Shown here: positions 1-10,306 of the stretch, piece after piece
Position numbering within the stretch: the first letter of the stretch is position 1
How the letters are laid out: every line of letters starts with the position of its first letter
Assembly: GCA_028751875.1 (NCBI GenBank)
Contig: CM054134.1
Location: forward strand, 65,963,424-66,027,423
Origin: Rapana venosa
Taxonomy: Eukaryota; Mollusca; Gastropoda; Neogastropoda; Muricidae
Length of the DNA: 64,000 nucleotides
Reading direction: 5' to 3'
The notes under the pieces: generated by a model
Told to the model about the DNA's origin: nothing
The model's database searches: none
What the model saw: only the letters and a program-made list of their open reading frames with translations
Program-made: the position numbers and the translations under genes

Positions 1-852
1 TCTTCCTTATAGTGTGACACAAACTCATCAGACCAAATTATATCCTCTTCAACACAAGAGGTATCTTACTGAGTATAATTTATCCCATTACATGTTGTTT
101 TCCATTTAAATTCTACAGGTAAGTGCCATGAGTCAACACGATCATTAATAACACAAGTCACAACAGGCTCTAGAAAATAATTTATGTCTTCTGACATTAT
201 GACATAGTCTACCACACTGCAGCCATGTAGAGATACATATGTAAAATCACCTGCAGAGTCATTATCACAACATCCATTAGCAATAACAATTGAACATGAA
301 ACATAAATTTAACAAGGATTTACCAAACTGGTTAATGCCATCATCTTTTGACATTCTTTGTAAGACGTTAGGAATAATACTATCATCAACATCTTCCTCA
401 TAATAATGAGGAGAATAAGTTATCATTTGTTTCTCTGTAGGTTGGTTGCATGCAGTTCTAGCATTGAGTTCACCTAGTATCACTATGTATAAATCCTGAT
501 CTTGCATTGCATGTGAAATGTTTTCTTCTAAATTAACAATACCATCCTTAATTACAAGTTGGTCATATAAAGGCCCATTTTCTGGCAAAACATAGCATGT
601 AAGTAGAAGTACATCTTTACCAATATTGAAAACTGACTTACTGACTCTTACTGCTACAGTGTTGTCACAGTTCATTTTAATGCTGGATACAAAATTAGCT
701 AGTGCCTTTCTGATTAACAAAAAACCAACATCTGAATTCCGACCTTGACAGGACAATCTTTTAACTGGAGCAATAAATTTTACGTGATCATGAAAAATAC
801 CACTTAAGGACAAATGTTTCTGTAAGGCAAACAAAATCAAAACTGGTAACAT
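1..852 (-). pseudogene. LINE-A ORF2, apurinic-type endonuclease domain (broken, runs off window start)
   Basis: This is the endonuclease half of a non-LTR retrotransposon ORF2, which would nick target DNA to prime reverse transcription. The open part (852 down to 277, 191 codons) carries GELNART at residues 127-133, the place where this family has GD(F/L)NAR, followed by NQFGKSLLNLC. A frameshift near 280 moves the reading to a second frame, which continues with NGCCDNDSAGDFTYVS and CSVVDYVIMS, the typical end of the domain. Two catalytic sites look altered: the Asp of GDxN is Glu, and the usual SDH near the end reads DSWH. It lies about 30 bp downstream of LINE-A ORF1 on the same strand, the normal ORF1-ORF2 order. 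The reverse transcriptase would lie outside the window. No ATG context was used to fix the start. Confidence 0.8.
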
Positions 853-878
853 AGTTCATGAAAGATAAATCAGTAGCT

Positions 879-2631
879 TTAAATACAAATTTTCAACATT
901 ATATATAAGAAAATTGAAAAGATCAAAACGATCCTGCCTGTCCTAGTGCGAGCACCCCTGGCAGAATGTCTGGGCCTGCAAGGGTTAGAGCCAGAAATCC
1001 TGTTAACAGGAGAGAACTGGCTACTTCTGGTCTGGTTCAGATTTGTACGGCTCTCTCTCTGTCCACCCCCCCCCCCTTCTCTGTTACCCCCTCTATCACG
1101 TGCTCCCTGTGCACTGCTAGACTGTCTATCTTCATTGAGAGTGCAAGGGGAATATTTGCCACGACTACGACCTTCACCCTGCATGGAACCTTTACAGTTT
1201 TGTTCTCTGCTCTCTGCGATATCGCTACCCCTACTACCACTGTCAGTACCATGTTCATCTTGGGCACAGCTATACTGCCTGCCAGTGTTGGAGGGATGGA
1301 GGAAATCTAAGCCATGCGTTTGTTCTTTGCCAAGGTCATAACCTCTGACCTTATTCTCACTGCCGCTTGTGGCACCGTCCACCAGCTGCGCCTGCCTTTG
1401 CGTCTCAGGGAATGTTTTCCTGGCATCAGGGACATCTGCTGCTTTTGCTGCTGCTGCTGCTGCCTCTGCATAGGTCCTGGTGTCTTGTTTTATGGGCCCC
1501 ACAGTCAGCTTGCCTCTCCTGAAAAAAGCCACCTTCCCCTCTCTTCTGGCTTCTGCCACCATCCTGGCTTGTTTTTGAGTCAGGTCATTAGCCACCCTGA
1601 CTCCCTTCTCTTCCAATTGGGATCGATACTTCTTGTCAGTAAGTACAGCCATCTTATCTCTCCAATAATTAAATTTCACAATCGTTGGTTTAGGCTGATC
1701 ATCTCAACTCTCTCCCACTTTGTGTGTTCTGGACAAGTCATCTGCACACCACTTCTTTTGGTGCATCCACACTGTTTAAGGTGTCAGCAACTAATCTGGC
1801 ACATGTGCCATAACTCTCAAACTTTTCAGTCTGAGGCACACCCTAAAGGCGGAGGTTGTCCCTCCGGGAAAAACTTTCCAAAGTGTCACATTGCTCCTTT
1901 AAGCTGTCAATTTCTGATTTCATTTGATCTATTTCTGTATACATTGTTGTCAAATGGTCTCCATTTTGTGTACATGCATTGAAAACTTCACCAAGATCCT
2001 CTTTCATTTCTTTCACTGATGAAGATAAACGTTCGTTTTCCTCCTCTAACATGTCACAACGTTTGCCAATATCTTCACACATCATTTTTACATGTCCTAT
2101 GTCAGATTTGATAGTGTTAACATCTGTCTGCATGTATGAGATGCTTTTTTAAAGAGATTCGATGTGTTTACTTTGATTTTGCATTGTTTCCTTTTGCTTT
2201 TGTGTTGTTTCTAAAAGTCGTGTTGCCACATCTGAGGGAGCACCGAGGCTTACCACAGGAGGGGAGGGAGGGGAAGACAAAGTCTTACCACAGTCCTTGT
2301 TGCCTTCTGCTGTTGCCCTGTCTTCTCCATTGAGCTGCTTTTGTGTAGGGGAGTTACTGTCCACAGGTCCAGGGTTGAGTTCCACATCACCACAGCACAA
2401 GAAGTACGAAGCCACAACACAAACAGCAGTACATCTAGTCTATTCCGTGCTGTCACGATTCTCAGCCGCATTTTCATGGCAAACTGCACACACTTGGCCA
2501 TGAAGCTGCAGTAAGTGGCCAGGAATAATCCACAGGTAGCACGAAAACGCCAGCTGTTGAAAGGCATGACTTCTTTTTGTCACAATTTTTACACAACTGT
2601 GATCACCACATTTTGAGGAATAACACTGCAC
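879..2631 (-). pseudogene. LINE-A ORF1 (Cys-rich leader, 2A-like motif, coiled coil, RNA-binding region)
   Basis: This is ORF1 of a LINE, an RNA-binding chaperone that packages element RNA. Reading on the minus strand from an ATG at 2631: a Cys-rich leader with an in-frame TAG at 2440-2442, CGDVELNPGP, a hydrophilic linker, an in-frame TAA at 2149-2151, then a heptad-like coiled coil (2133 to about 1880). SFSRRDNLRL follows, the start of the LINE ORF1 RRM. A frameshift or stop near 1845 and stops near 1730 and 1700 break the RRM. The C-terminal domain is clear at about 1690-1490: KPTIVKFNYWRDKMAVLT, then KGVRVANDLTQKQARMV and GKVAFFRRGKL. The final ~180 residues are low complexity, rich in Ser, Arg, Gly and Gln, and end at 879. 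The pieces before 1845 share one frame. The 2A-bearing piece has no ATG of its own, which is why the start is placed at 2631. Confidence 0.82.
2365..2391 (-). other. 2A-like (StopGo) motif GDVELNPGP in LINE-A ORF1
   Basis: The nine codons read G-D-V-E-L-N-P-G-P, an exact match to the D(V/I)ExNPGP consensus at which ribosomes skip a peptide bond between the last Gly and Pro. The upstream residues SYFLCC are hydrophobic, as in known 2A peptides. Such motifs are reported at the N-terminus of ORF1 in some non-LTR retrotransposons of multicellular animals. Here it would release a leader of about 80 residues from the coiled-coil/RRM part of ORF1. Activity is inferred from the motif only. Confidence 0.85.
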
Positions 2632-2694
2632 ACATTGAACTTGAAAGCTGTCTTAATTAGGGCACTAATTACCAATAATTAATTCCATCCAGGA

Positions 2695-2695
<1 letters not shown>

Positions 2696-2745
<50 letters not shown>
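2696..2745. repeat. (AC)n microsatellite
   Basis: About 25 uninterrupted AC units just upstream (in minus reading) of the LINE-A 5' end. Confidence 0.97.
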
Positions 2746-2749
<4 letters not shown>

Positions 2750-2795
2750 CAGTCCTATCACTCCAGTGAGATCAAATCGCCCTCCCCCCCCTGTT

Positions 2796-2870
2796 TGGCA
2801 CAGAGAGAGAGAGAGAAAAACAGAAAGAGAGAGAGACACACACACACAGACACAGACAGACAGGTAGACC
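2796..2870. repeat. GA/CA/ACAG-rich simple repeat
   Basis: Short runs of GA, CA and GACA follow each other. The remaining non-coding sequence between 2641 and 3052 is unremarkable except for a run of about 19 C at 3033-3051, directly before LINE-B begins. Confidence 0.9.
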
Positions 2871-3256
2871 GAGAAACATAGACAATGACAATGACATGGT
2901 CTTAATGAGTAAGTATTTCTGCCACTAGGGTGGCGGGGTGAAATTATTTCACCAACAGGAGAAGTAAGGTGCCTCCTTCCCTCCGCTAGCCTGTGGGAGA
3001 TCCTTGGGCAAGGTCGGGTACCCACTTAGCCCTCCCCCCCCCCCCCCCCCCGATCAGGGTTACGTGAAGTCATGGAAGGCAGGTGACGGATGATGTGTTG
3101 AGCAGCCGAATAGTTTTGGGAACTGGTCAGCCCTTCAATGTGTTAGGCAGATGATACTATATGAGTACAATGGCTAAGACAATCCGCTCAGTACGAGCAC
3201 TGCTCCTATAGAAAGTAATTGCAGCCTACTATAGGTATACTTCTGCAAAGAATGTC

Positions 3257-4395
3257 ATGGTAATCAGAAAGAAACAGAATACAGATAACAGCGTGAAAGG
3301 GGCTTCCAGTTTATCCCGAATATCCTCCGGTAGGGTGGATTATGTGCGACAGGTAACCCTCGATCATCATCCAGAGACTGTCCGCATCAGAAAACTTCTC
3401 AGAATGGGTACATGGAACGTACGGACTATGGCTACAAAAAGGAAAATTGGAAAATCTCAAACAGGAAATGGAAAGAATGAACCTCAATATACTAGGACTT
3501 TCAGAAGTGAGTTGGAAAGGAGCAGGCTGCTTAACATCCGACAACTACACCATTCTTTACTCAGGAGGAGATCAACACCAGAAAGGAGTTGGCATGATTC
3601 TAGATCAAGAAACCTCAAAGACCATCAAAGGTTTCTGGACTGTAAATGACAGAGTCATGATAGTAAAACTTAAAGGTACACCTTTCGACATTGGAATAGT
3701 ACAAGTATATGCACCAACAGCTGATAAAGATGACGCAGAAATTGAGGAGTTTTATGAAAATATCGAAAAGGCAATGAAGCAACTGAAGTCTCAAGATATC
3801 AGAATAATAATGGGTGACCTCAATTAAAAGGTAGGAAAAGGGAAAGATGAAAACACAGTTGGCCCATTTGGAATGTGAGAAACGAAAGAGGAGAGCGGCT
3901 CACAGAATGGTGCAAGGAACAAAACCTGGCTGTCATGAACACATGGTTTGAAAACCATCCAAGAAGATGCTGGACGTGGACAAGCCCTGGCGACAGAACA
4001 GGAATCAAATAAATTACATCCTGATTCGAGAACGCTTCCGTAACTCTATAACATCTTGTAAGTCCATGCCAGGTGCAGACTGTGGAAGTGATCATGTCCC
4101 AGTTATCGGGACAATGCGACTAAAATTGAAAAAGTTGTCAAAAGCAAAAGGAACACCAAAACTGGAAATGAACATGCTACAAACTGACAAAGAAATCAAA
4201 GAAAAATACAAGATCAAAGTTGGAAACAAATTCGATGGCCTAGATCGACTCACCACTACAGAGGGAAAATGGCAGATGATGAAAGATAGCATCAGCAAGG
4301 CAGCAAAAGAATATATACCAGTCATAAATAGAAAGGAACATAAGAACCGAGATTTTAAACCTAATGGAAAACAGGAGAAAGGCAAAAGTAGATGA
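3257..4395 (+). pseudogene. LINE-B endonuclease region (4 disruptions)
   Basis: This is the apurinic-endonuclease-like domain of the LINE-B polyprotein. It starts with GTWNVRTM, the conserved Asn-containing first motif, and continues after a frameshift near 3440 with LNILGLSEVSWKG, which holds the catalytic Glu. It then gives VQVYAPT and IIMGDLN. A TAA at 3824-3826 sits where the family normally reads GDLNAKVG. After another frameshift near 3878 come NERGERLTEWC, NQINYILIRERF and GADCGSDHVPV, so the catalytic SDH is intact. A last frameshift near 4370 joins it to the RT frame. All catalytic motifs are therefore present and only the frame is broken, which fits a fairly young copy or consensus errors. 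Confidence 0.85.
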
Positions 4396-6208
4396 AAAGA
4401 AGTATAAAGAACTCGACAAACTGGTTAAGAAAAAGTGTAACGAAGCCAAGGAAGAATGGATAAATATGCAGTGCAAGGAAATTGAAACGAATGCAAATTT
4501 TGATAGCAAACTTATGCATGAAAAAATAAAAGATGTAACAGGGAAGAAAGCATCTGCAAAAACAGGTTGTATAAAGTCGAGAGATGGAGAAATACTCATG
4601 GAAAAAGAAGATATTCTTAACAGGTGGTCAGAATACATCGAAGAGTTATACCACGACGACAGAGGTCCACCTCCTCATATTAGCAACGAAGATGGCCACA
4701 TAATCATGGAAGACGAAGTGAGACATGCACTCAGCAAGATGAAAAGTGGTAAGGCGCCAGGACCTGATGATATCCCATCTGAATTGATAACAGCCCTGGA
4801 TGAAGTGGGAATTAAGGCAGTCACAAAACTACTAAACAATATATATGACACAGGAGAGATTCCGACAGATATGAAGAAGTCCATCTACATTGCGATCCCT
4901 AAGAAACTGGGCACAGCTGAATGTGACCAACATGGTACAATCAGCCTGATGAGTCACCTCACCAAAATTCTTTTACGAATACTCATGAAGAGAATGAGAA
5001 ATAAAATACTCCCAGAAATATCAGAAACGCAATTTGGATTCATGGCAGACAAAGGCACCAGAAATGCAATCTTCGCATTGAAAACTCTCATGGAAAGATC
5101 CATTGAGGTCCAGAAAGACCTGTACCTCTGCTTCATTGACTACTCAAAAGCGTTCGACAAAGTTCGACACTCCGACTTGTTTGATATTCTGGCAGGGCTA
5201 TACATCGACGGGAAAGATCTTCGAGTCCTCAGAAACATATATTGGGAACAGGAGGCAGCCATTAGAGTCGACAATGACATCAGTCAACATAGACCAATCT
5301 GCAGGGGTGTGAGGCAGGGCTGCGTGTTCTCACCTGATTTTTTTAATGTATATAGTGAAATAATTCTACGAAATATTGAGAATCATGAGGGAATTAGTGT
5401 AGGTGGCCACAACATCAACAACCTGAGATATGCAGATGACACAGTCCTTATCGCCGACTCTGAAGAAAAACTGCAAAAGATTTTAACAACAGTAACAGAC
5501 GAAAGCAAAAAGAAAGGATTACAGCTCAATGCAAAGAAGACAGAATGCATGGTGATCTCGAAAAAAGCTGTTATACCACAATGCAACATAGCCTGTAAAG
5601 GAGAGAGAATCAGACAAGTAAACACCTTTAAATACCTTGGTTTTACTATCACCCCGGACGGCAAGTGTGACACAGAAATCAAGAAGAGAATCGGTCAATC
5701 TAAGGCAACTTTTAACAACATGAAATGCACTTTTACCAACAGTAAGATAAGCCTCAAAACAAAGATCCATGTTTTGAGAGCCTACGTATGGTCCATTCTT
5801 CTGTACGGATGCTGGACCCTAGCCAAGGACACAGAACAGCGACTAGAAGCAGTGGAGATGTGGTTCATCCGGAGAATCATGAAAGTCTCATGGACAAAAA
5901 GAAAAACAAATGCAGAAGTAATGGAAATGGCTGTATACAAGAGATCCCTTCTCAACACCATCAGAGAAAGACAGCTAAAAATTTTCGGCCATATAATCAG
6001 GGCTGAGGGACTAGAGAAACTGTTATGGAGCGGCAAAATCTGTGAAAACAAGAGCAGAGGAAGACAATGCACAAAATTCACAGACAGCTTAAACAAATTC
6101 GCAACGAATAAAGAGGGCACCAACAATGAGCTCATGAGAGAGACCGAGAACAGGGAAGAATGGAGAGCCATGATCGTCGATGTCTGCAGGACCAGACTGG
6201 ACACTTGA
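4364..6208 (+). CDS. LINE-B reverse transcriptase, 614-codon open frame
   Basis: This frame encodes the polymerase that copies element RNA at the nicked target site. Recognisable RT blocks in order: KMKSGKAPGPDDIPSELI (about residue 125), an altered GT(I)SLMS block, ETQFGFMADKGTRNAIF, LCFIDYSKAFDKVRH with the first catalytic Asp, CRGVRQGCVFSPDFFNVY, and NLRYADDTVLIA with the YADD catalytic pair at residues 356-359 (5429-5440). FKYLGFTITPDGKC comes next. The C-terminal part has LLYGC-WTLAKD (LINE-B2 reads CECWTLAKD, so two residues are missing here) and RQLKIFGHIIRAEG, typical of RTE-type ORF2 ends. The Met at 4364 is probably internal, because the true polyprotein begins in the endonuclease. 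No stop interrupts the 614 codons, so this is the best preserved coding sequence in the window. Confidence 0.9.
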   Translation: MENRRKAKVDEKKYKELDKLVKKKCNEAKEEWINMQCKEIETNANFDSKLMHEKIKDVTGKKASAKTGCIKSRDGEILMEKEDILNRWSEYIEELYHDDRGPPPHISNEDGHIIMEDEVRHALSKMKSGKAPGPDDIPSELITALDEVGIKAVTKLLNNIYDTGEIPTDMKKSIYIAIPKKLGTAECDQHGTISLMSHLTKILLRILMKRMRNKILPEISETQFGFMADKGTRNAIFALKTLMERSIEVQKDLYLCFIDYSKAFDKVRHSDLFDILAGLYIDGKDLRVLRNIYWEQEAAIRVDNDISQHRPICRGVRQGCVFSPDFFNVYSEIILRNIENHEGISVGGHNINNLRYADDTVLIADSEEKLQKILTTVTDESKKKGLQLNAKKTECMVISKKAVIPQCNIACKGERIRQVNTFKYLGFTITPDGKCDTEIKKRIGQSKATFNNMKCTFTNSKISLKTKIHVLRAYVWSILLYGCWTLAKDTEQRLEAVEMWFIRRIMKVSWTKRKTNAEVMEMAVYKRSLLNTIRERQLKIFGHIIRAEGLEKLLWSGKICENKSRGRQCTKFTDSLNKFATNKEGTNNELMRETENREEWRAMIVDVCRTRLDT

Positions 6209-6343
6209 AGAAGAAGAATTTCTGCCACAGAGAGAGAGAGGAGAGAGGAGAGAGAGGAGAGAGAGAGGGAGAGGGGGAGGAGAGAGAGAGAGAGAGGAGA
6301 GAGAGAGAGGAAGACAGACAGACAGACAGACAAGACAGACAGA
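6207..6343. repeat. (GAA)n tail followed by (GA)n and (ACAG)n
   Basis: LINE-B ends in GAAGAAGAAGAA, then after about 12 bp comes a GA-rich tract (6229-6310) and an ACAG tract (6312-6343). Confidence 0.9.
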
Positions 6344-6356
6344 AAAACAATAGAAC

Positions 6357-6357
<1 letters not shown>

Positions 6358-6387
<30 letters not shown>

Positions 6388-6470
6388 TAATAATAATAAT
6401 AATAATAATAATGTATGGAATTTATAGAGCGCTGTAATGACAAATGATTTTAATAGTGGCTGAAAGCCAC
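6358..6470 (-). repeat. (AAT)n plus degenerate GCGCT-type LINE/SINE 3' tail
   Basis: An AAT tract (6358-6412) is followed by TATGGAATTTATAGAGCGCT, a near match to the tail shared by SINE-1 and LINE-E elsewhere in the window. The order (microsatellite first on the plus strand) means the element ran on the minus strand. Only the tail is recognisable. Confidence 0.6.
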
Positions 6471-6476
6471 AAAGAG

Positions 6477-6478
6477 AC

Positions 6479-6509
<31 letters not shown>

Positions 6510-6573
6510 GAATGAGTTCAGGGTTCATTTAAAGGGGATGAAATACATTCATTTACACCTTATATTTTATTCC

Positions 6574-6654
<81 letters not shown>
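6477..6654. repeat. (ACAG)n and (ATT)n microsatellites
   Basis: An ACAG tract at 6477-6511 and a long ATT tract at 6573-6654, with about 60 bp of unique-looking sequence between them. From 6660 to 7310 I see no gene or repeat I can name. Confidence 0.95.
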
Positions 6655-6656
<2 letters not shown>

Positions 6657-7309
6657 TTTATTCCAAAATATGAACAGCAGCTGGCGCCTCTTAATCTCAT
6701 AAGTTATAAATGATTTTGGTCTGAATATCAGATATTTGGTCAGTCTTTGTGTTTGTTCTTCTGGTTCTTTTCCTATCTCAGCTCGCATTGTATATACAAG
6801 AAATTGGGATAACTGACTGAAACCTTATCATCACACGACATCACATAGTCAACACTACCTTTCGCTGTGTGGATAACATTTTAGACTCTTCGAAGTTTTT
6901 CATAGACTGTACAGTCAAACAAGATAAGTTGTTCGGTTTGAATATGCTGCATACAAGCAGCACATATAAAGTGTCTGGGTATCACATCCTTCCTGTTACG
7001 AGAAATTCCCAATCTAAATTTTACATATGCATTCTTATACTATATGGCATTTTCATAATGTATAATCAGGATAGTTTTGGTCTGCAGTGTGTGCTTTAAA
7101 GGTGATGTAAACTCCAAGCGTTCATGAGTTTCTATTTTTTCATGCCACACCTGTCTATTCTGTTTAAAAAATAGACAGGAAGTATGGAAGATCTTCGACA
7201 TTATTTTTGTTGTTGCCAGACATCTCCAAATTCATTAAAACAAAGTGACAGCTTGACATGAAATGTTCATGTCTTTTTTCCCAGATCATGTAAATAATTT
7301 AACATATTG

Positions 7310-7740
7310 TAAGCCTTTTTTTAAGGTAGTCTGTCTTCTGACAAGTTACATACTTTAAGCCAGAATCGCACACATCTCTTAGCTGCTAATACATACATGG
7401 GATGTCGACCCAGCTCACAAAGTGCCATGAATTGGTGTTTACATTTAAGAAACATTTACATGCAAACAAATGTGGGTTTTTTTCCAGAATACTAAACTGC
7501 CAGTAACCTCAAACTTAACCACCATATAACAAGACAGGAGCAACCTGAGTATCATTTTAAAGAAAACATCTCTTGGAATATTTCCCAGCTTCCAGAAACA
7601 TCTAAATAACTGATAATTATGTTCTTATCTTGGCTTTAGTGGCTAGTTCTTCAACAGCACATGTCATGGACAATTTTGTCGTAATTTGCAATCCTAGAAA
7701 TTTATAACTGTATACAACCTTCATGCTTTCATTTCCATTC
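7310..7740 (-). pseudogene. LINE-C RT C-terminal region
   Basis: Minus-strand reading gives MKVVYSYKFLGLQITTKLS, then VEELATKAKIRT, then DTQVAPVLLYG, THLFACKCFLNV and ELGRHPMYVLAAKRCVRFW. This is the usual order after the RT palm in LINEs of this kind (thumb, VLLYG box, ELGR-H-P box). Stops occur at about 7645, 7628 and 7590, and the frame changes at least twice. The fragment ends abruptly at about 7740, where plus-strand LINE-D begins. Confidence 0.65.
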
Positions 7741-8330
7741 TCCTCTTCATGAACGACATCTTAGGTGACATTACGATCTGATCACCTGGTGTTCTGAGAA
7801 GTACGTGACTACAGTCATGGTGAGAATGCAGGAAGCCATGAGAAAGATTGAGAAATAGACAAAGAAATGGCTGGTGACCATCAACGCCAGAAAAAACCCA
7901 CATCATCTTCAGTCTGGCCACAAATGAACAGCTTGCACATCTCCAGGTGAACGGACATACCCTACCCCAGTACAAAACACGAACCTACCTTAGGGTTACC
8001 TTTGACCCCAGGATGACCTGGAAGAGCCAGATCAAAAAGTGCATAGCAAGAGCCAGACTGCGAAAAGACCTGGTGAAGAAGGTGTCTGGAACATCCTGGG
8101 GAGCAGATTACAACATTCAGAAGAAACTATACCTTGGACGAGTAAGACCTGTCCTTGAGTATCCACATTGGCAAGTGCATCAAAATCCAACTTTGACAAA
8201 GTTGCCCAGAGTCAGAACCAGGCATCACGAATCACCACTGGTGCCTTCAAGTCTACTCCCATTCAGGCCATGGACACTCTAACTGGTCTTGAGAGCCTTG
8301 AAAGCATGTGAGTGTCAAACTGGACACCAT
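7741..8330 (+). pseudogene. LINE-D: RT C-terminal fragment, nested inside LINE-C on the opposite strand
   Basis: Plus-strand frames give YDLITWCSEKYVTTVMVRMQ, then WTKKWLVTINARK-like sequence with a TAG for W, THIIFSLATNEQLAHLQVNG, TYLRVTFDPRMTWKSQIKKC and LYLGRVRPVLEY. After a frameshift, SQNQASRITTGAFKSTPIQA and MDTLTGLESLES follow. The VTFD-RMTWK / VRPVLEY / QNQA-RI-TGA-KSTP series belongs to the thumb and connection part of jockey/I-like LINEs. The clade is uncertain. It is a 5'-truncated copy with at least three breaks. No poly-A or microsatellite tail is obvious at the right end. Confidence 0.7.
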
Positions 8331-9180
8331 ACTGTACATTCTCTGCCATTTCTGATGCCAGTTCATTATGAAAACAAACAATGTAGGAGACAAGACACAA
8401 CCCTGCATTACTTTAAAAATGTGTGAAACTATCAGGGCACCTGACAGCCAGCATCATTAGCATTTTTGTTTCTAACACTTATTTTTCGTAATACATTTCA
8501 CAAAATATGTCTATTCACTGTATCAGAGGCCTCTTTAAAATCGACAAAACAAATATTTTACCATAATTTTTCAAAGCTATCTTTATACAATTGCATACAA
8601 AAGAAAAATATTGTCAGCTGTGGCATAACCTGACCTAAATCCACTTTGCTCTTCTGCAACCATTGCATTACCTTAGCTCATTGCACAAGACATTTGTTTA
8701 ATAGCTTAGCAATAGTTTTCCCAATTATTCTGATAAATGAAACCCTGGGATAATTATTAGGATTGTTTATGTCTCCAGCCTTGTTAGGGGTACAATGATA
8801 CATTCACTCCATGTACTTGGGTATTGCTGTGTATCACGTATGTAGTTAATCAAATTCAAAAAGAAAGGTAAAATCTGATTTAAAGAGGTTTTTGAGATTT
8901 AGGCTTGGCTACAATCTGGTCTGCTTTTTTGAATTTCCTCTAAATCGATTGGTCTGTCTAGCTCCTCCACATAAATCACATACATCATGAACTGGGACTG
9001 TTCTCTCGCTTTGAACACTGACTGGAAGTGATCAAATCATTCATGATCAATAAGTTCTGGCTACCATGTTCAGGTCTATTTATACTTTTTACCTCTTTCC
9101 AGAACTCTTTAAATCTTTGATGTTTTTTTAAGCTTTGGAGACCAAATTATCCAATTTGTTCTCTATAAAACGTTTTTTCT
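8330..9180 (-). pseudogene. LINE-C reverse transcriptase palm (highly degraded)
   Basis: Minus-strand reading shows short RT islands separated by stops: an IFVDFKEASDT-like block around 8545-8515 (the F-DF-KAFD motif, with the second element changed), then LCEMYYEK. The plus strand here is AT-rich and has no competing signal. The block order agrees with the endonuclease upstream and the LLYG region downstream. I could not place YADD, which probably fell at the LINE-D insertion or was lost. Confidence 0.5.
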
Positions 9181-9699
9181 TTTTACAAAGTAGATGTCTG
9201 CATGTCCGTCTACAGATCACATATTGTACCCTGCATTCAGCTTGTACTGTTTTTTTTAATAATTTTTTTTGCTACGAACAAACTTCCTCTACCATTGTTT
9301 CATCTTTTGCTTAGCAATTCGAATCAACGATTCTGTTTGGGACCAAGAAGTATCTTATATATCATACATTCTGCTGCAAGAATGAAACCTTCATTCAAGC
9401 ACATGGCTCTGCAGCACTCACGTGAGATTAACAGATGCTTCATCCAGTACATTCTGAAAATAATCGCTTTGTAAAGCTTCATTATAATAATCATATTTCT
9501 TTCTCTCTGTCCCACACCAGTATTTCTATATATGTTTTTATGGGTTGATTAAAATTTATTTCATATTTAAAAGTTAGCTCCACTGGCATATGTTTAGTAT
9601 TGAACATTTCCCAATTTCTAAATGAATTGTATTCTGCTTCATGTCCTGTGAATAAAGGAAAATAATAAATAACACTGCACCCAGCTGAACTTCATCCCC

Positions 9700-10300
9700 T
9701 GCACATGCTCCACTTAAAATTGTTTAAATTACACATAGCATAACACTGCAGAAGAAGACGACAAAAATAGTTGTCTCATCTTGTGGTTGCCTTTTCTGAC
9801 ACAGATCCTACTGTACCAGATCATTTGTTTCTTGTGGTGTGGCGTTTAGTATACCAATTCTTGCATTGAAGTCACCACACAAATGTAGTTTGCATGAGTG
9901 TTCTAGTGAATATGGTTCAAAATATACTTTTCCACTAGACTAATACCTGATTGCAAATTAATGTGAGTCTATTTGTAATATGGATTATTATATGGACATA
10001 TGTATACACCACAAAATATGTTTTTTTTCACTATCCAGCATGCTCTTGTCAAAATGTACAAGTACAATATTATCAATAGATTTATCAACTGATTTAACAA
10101 TTGTTTATAACCCCCGTTTTACCAGAATAAATACTCCCCCACTACATATTTCTTGTTGATAAAGTTTTACTACTAGGCTCATATAAAGGACATAGTAAAG
10201 GAAGCAGTCAAGTGGTTTCTTAGTTTTCAGAAACGTTTCTGTAAAACAAACAATATCAAATTTCAAAATTTACAACTGGCGTCACTCTGTGATTGTCTTT
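9700..10300 (-). pseudogene. LINE-C endonuclease region
   Basis: Minus-strand frames give VCFTETFLKT (the ETW-like catalytic Glu block), then GGVFILVKRG, NIVLVHFDKSML and LHLCGDFNARIG. The last lies at 9854-9886 and is the GDxNAR box of LINE endonucleases. Stops interrupt the reading between blocks. From 9180 to 9700 no further motif could be placed; that stretch holds a T-rich run and an unassigned 90-codon plus frame at 9202-9474 that I do not consider a gene. Confidence 0.6.
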
Positions 10301-10306
10301 TTTCCT

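Larger units (their letters stand above)
3052..6228 (+). mobile_element. LINE-B: near full-length RTE-like non-LTR retrotransposon
   Basis: A single plus-strand element with a 5' leader of about 200 bp, an endonuclease and a reverse transcriptase. Only about 20 bp separate the stop codon from a (GAA)n tail (6207-6219). A very short 3' UTR ending in a microsatellite, with one endonuclease-RT polyprotein, is the RTE-clade layout. A second copy (LINE-B2) lies on the minus strand at 39456-43640 and also ends in a (GAA)-rich tail. That shared end confirms the 3' boundary. The 5' boundary is approximate; I put it after the poly-C run. Coding is interrupted at about four places, all in the endonuclease part. 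Confidence 0.8.

Noticed and set aside
2149..2415. Separate small gene starting at 2415
   Set aside because: The first codon is GTG, not ATG. The frame is continuous with ORF1 text upstream (from 2631) and downstream apart from single stops.
2669..3025. 118-codon minus frame with Cys-Val repeats
   Set aside because: It is the translation of the AC and GA microsatellites.
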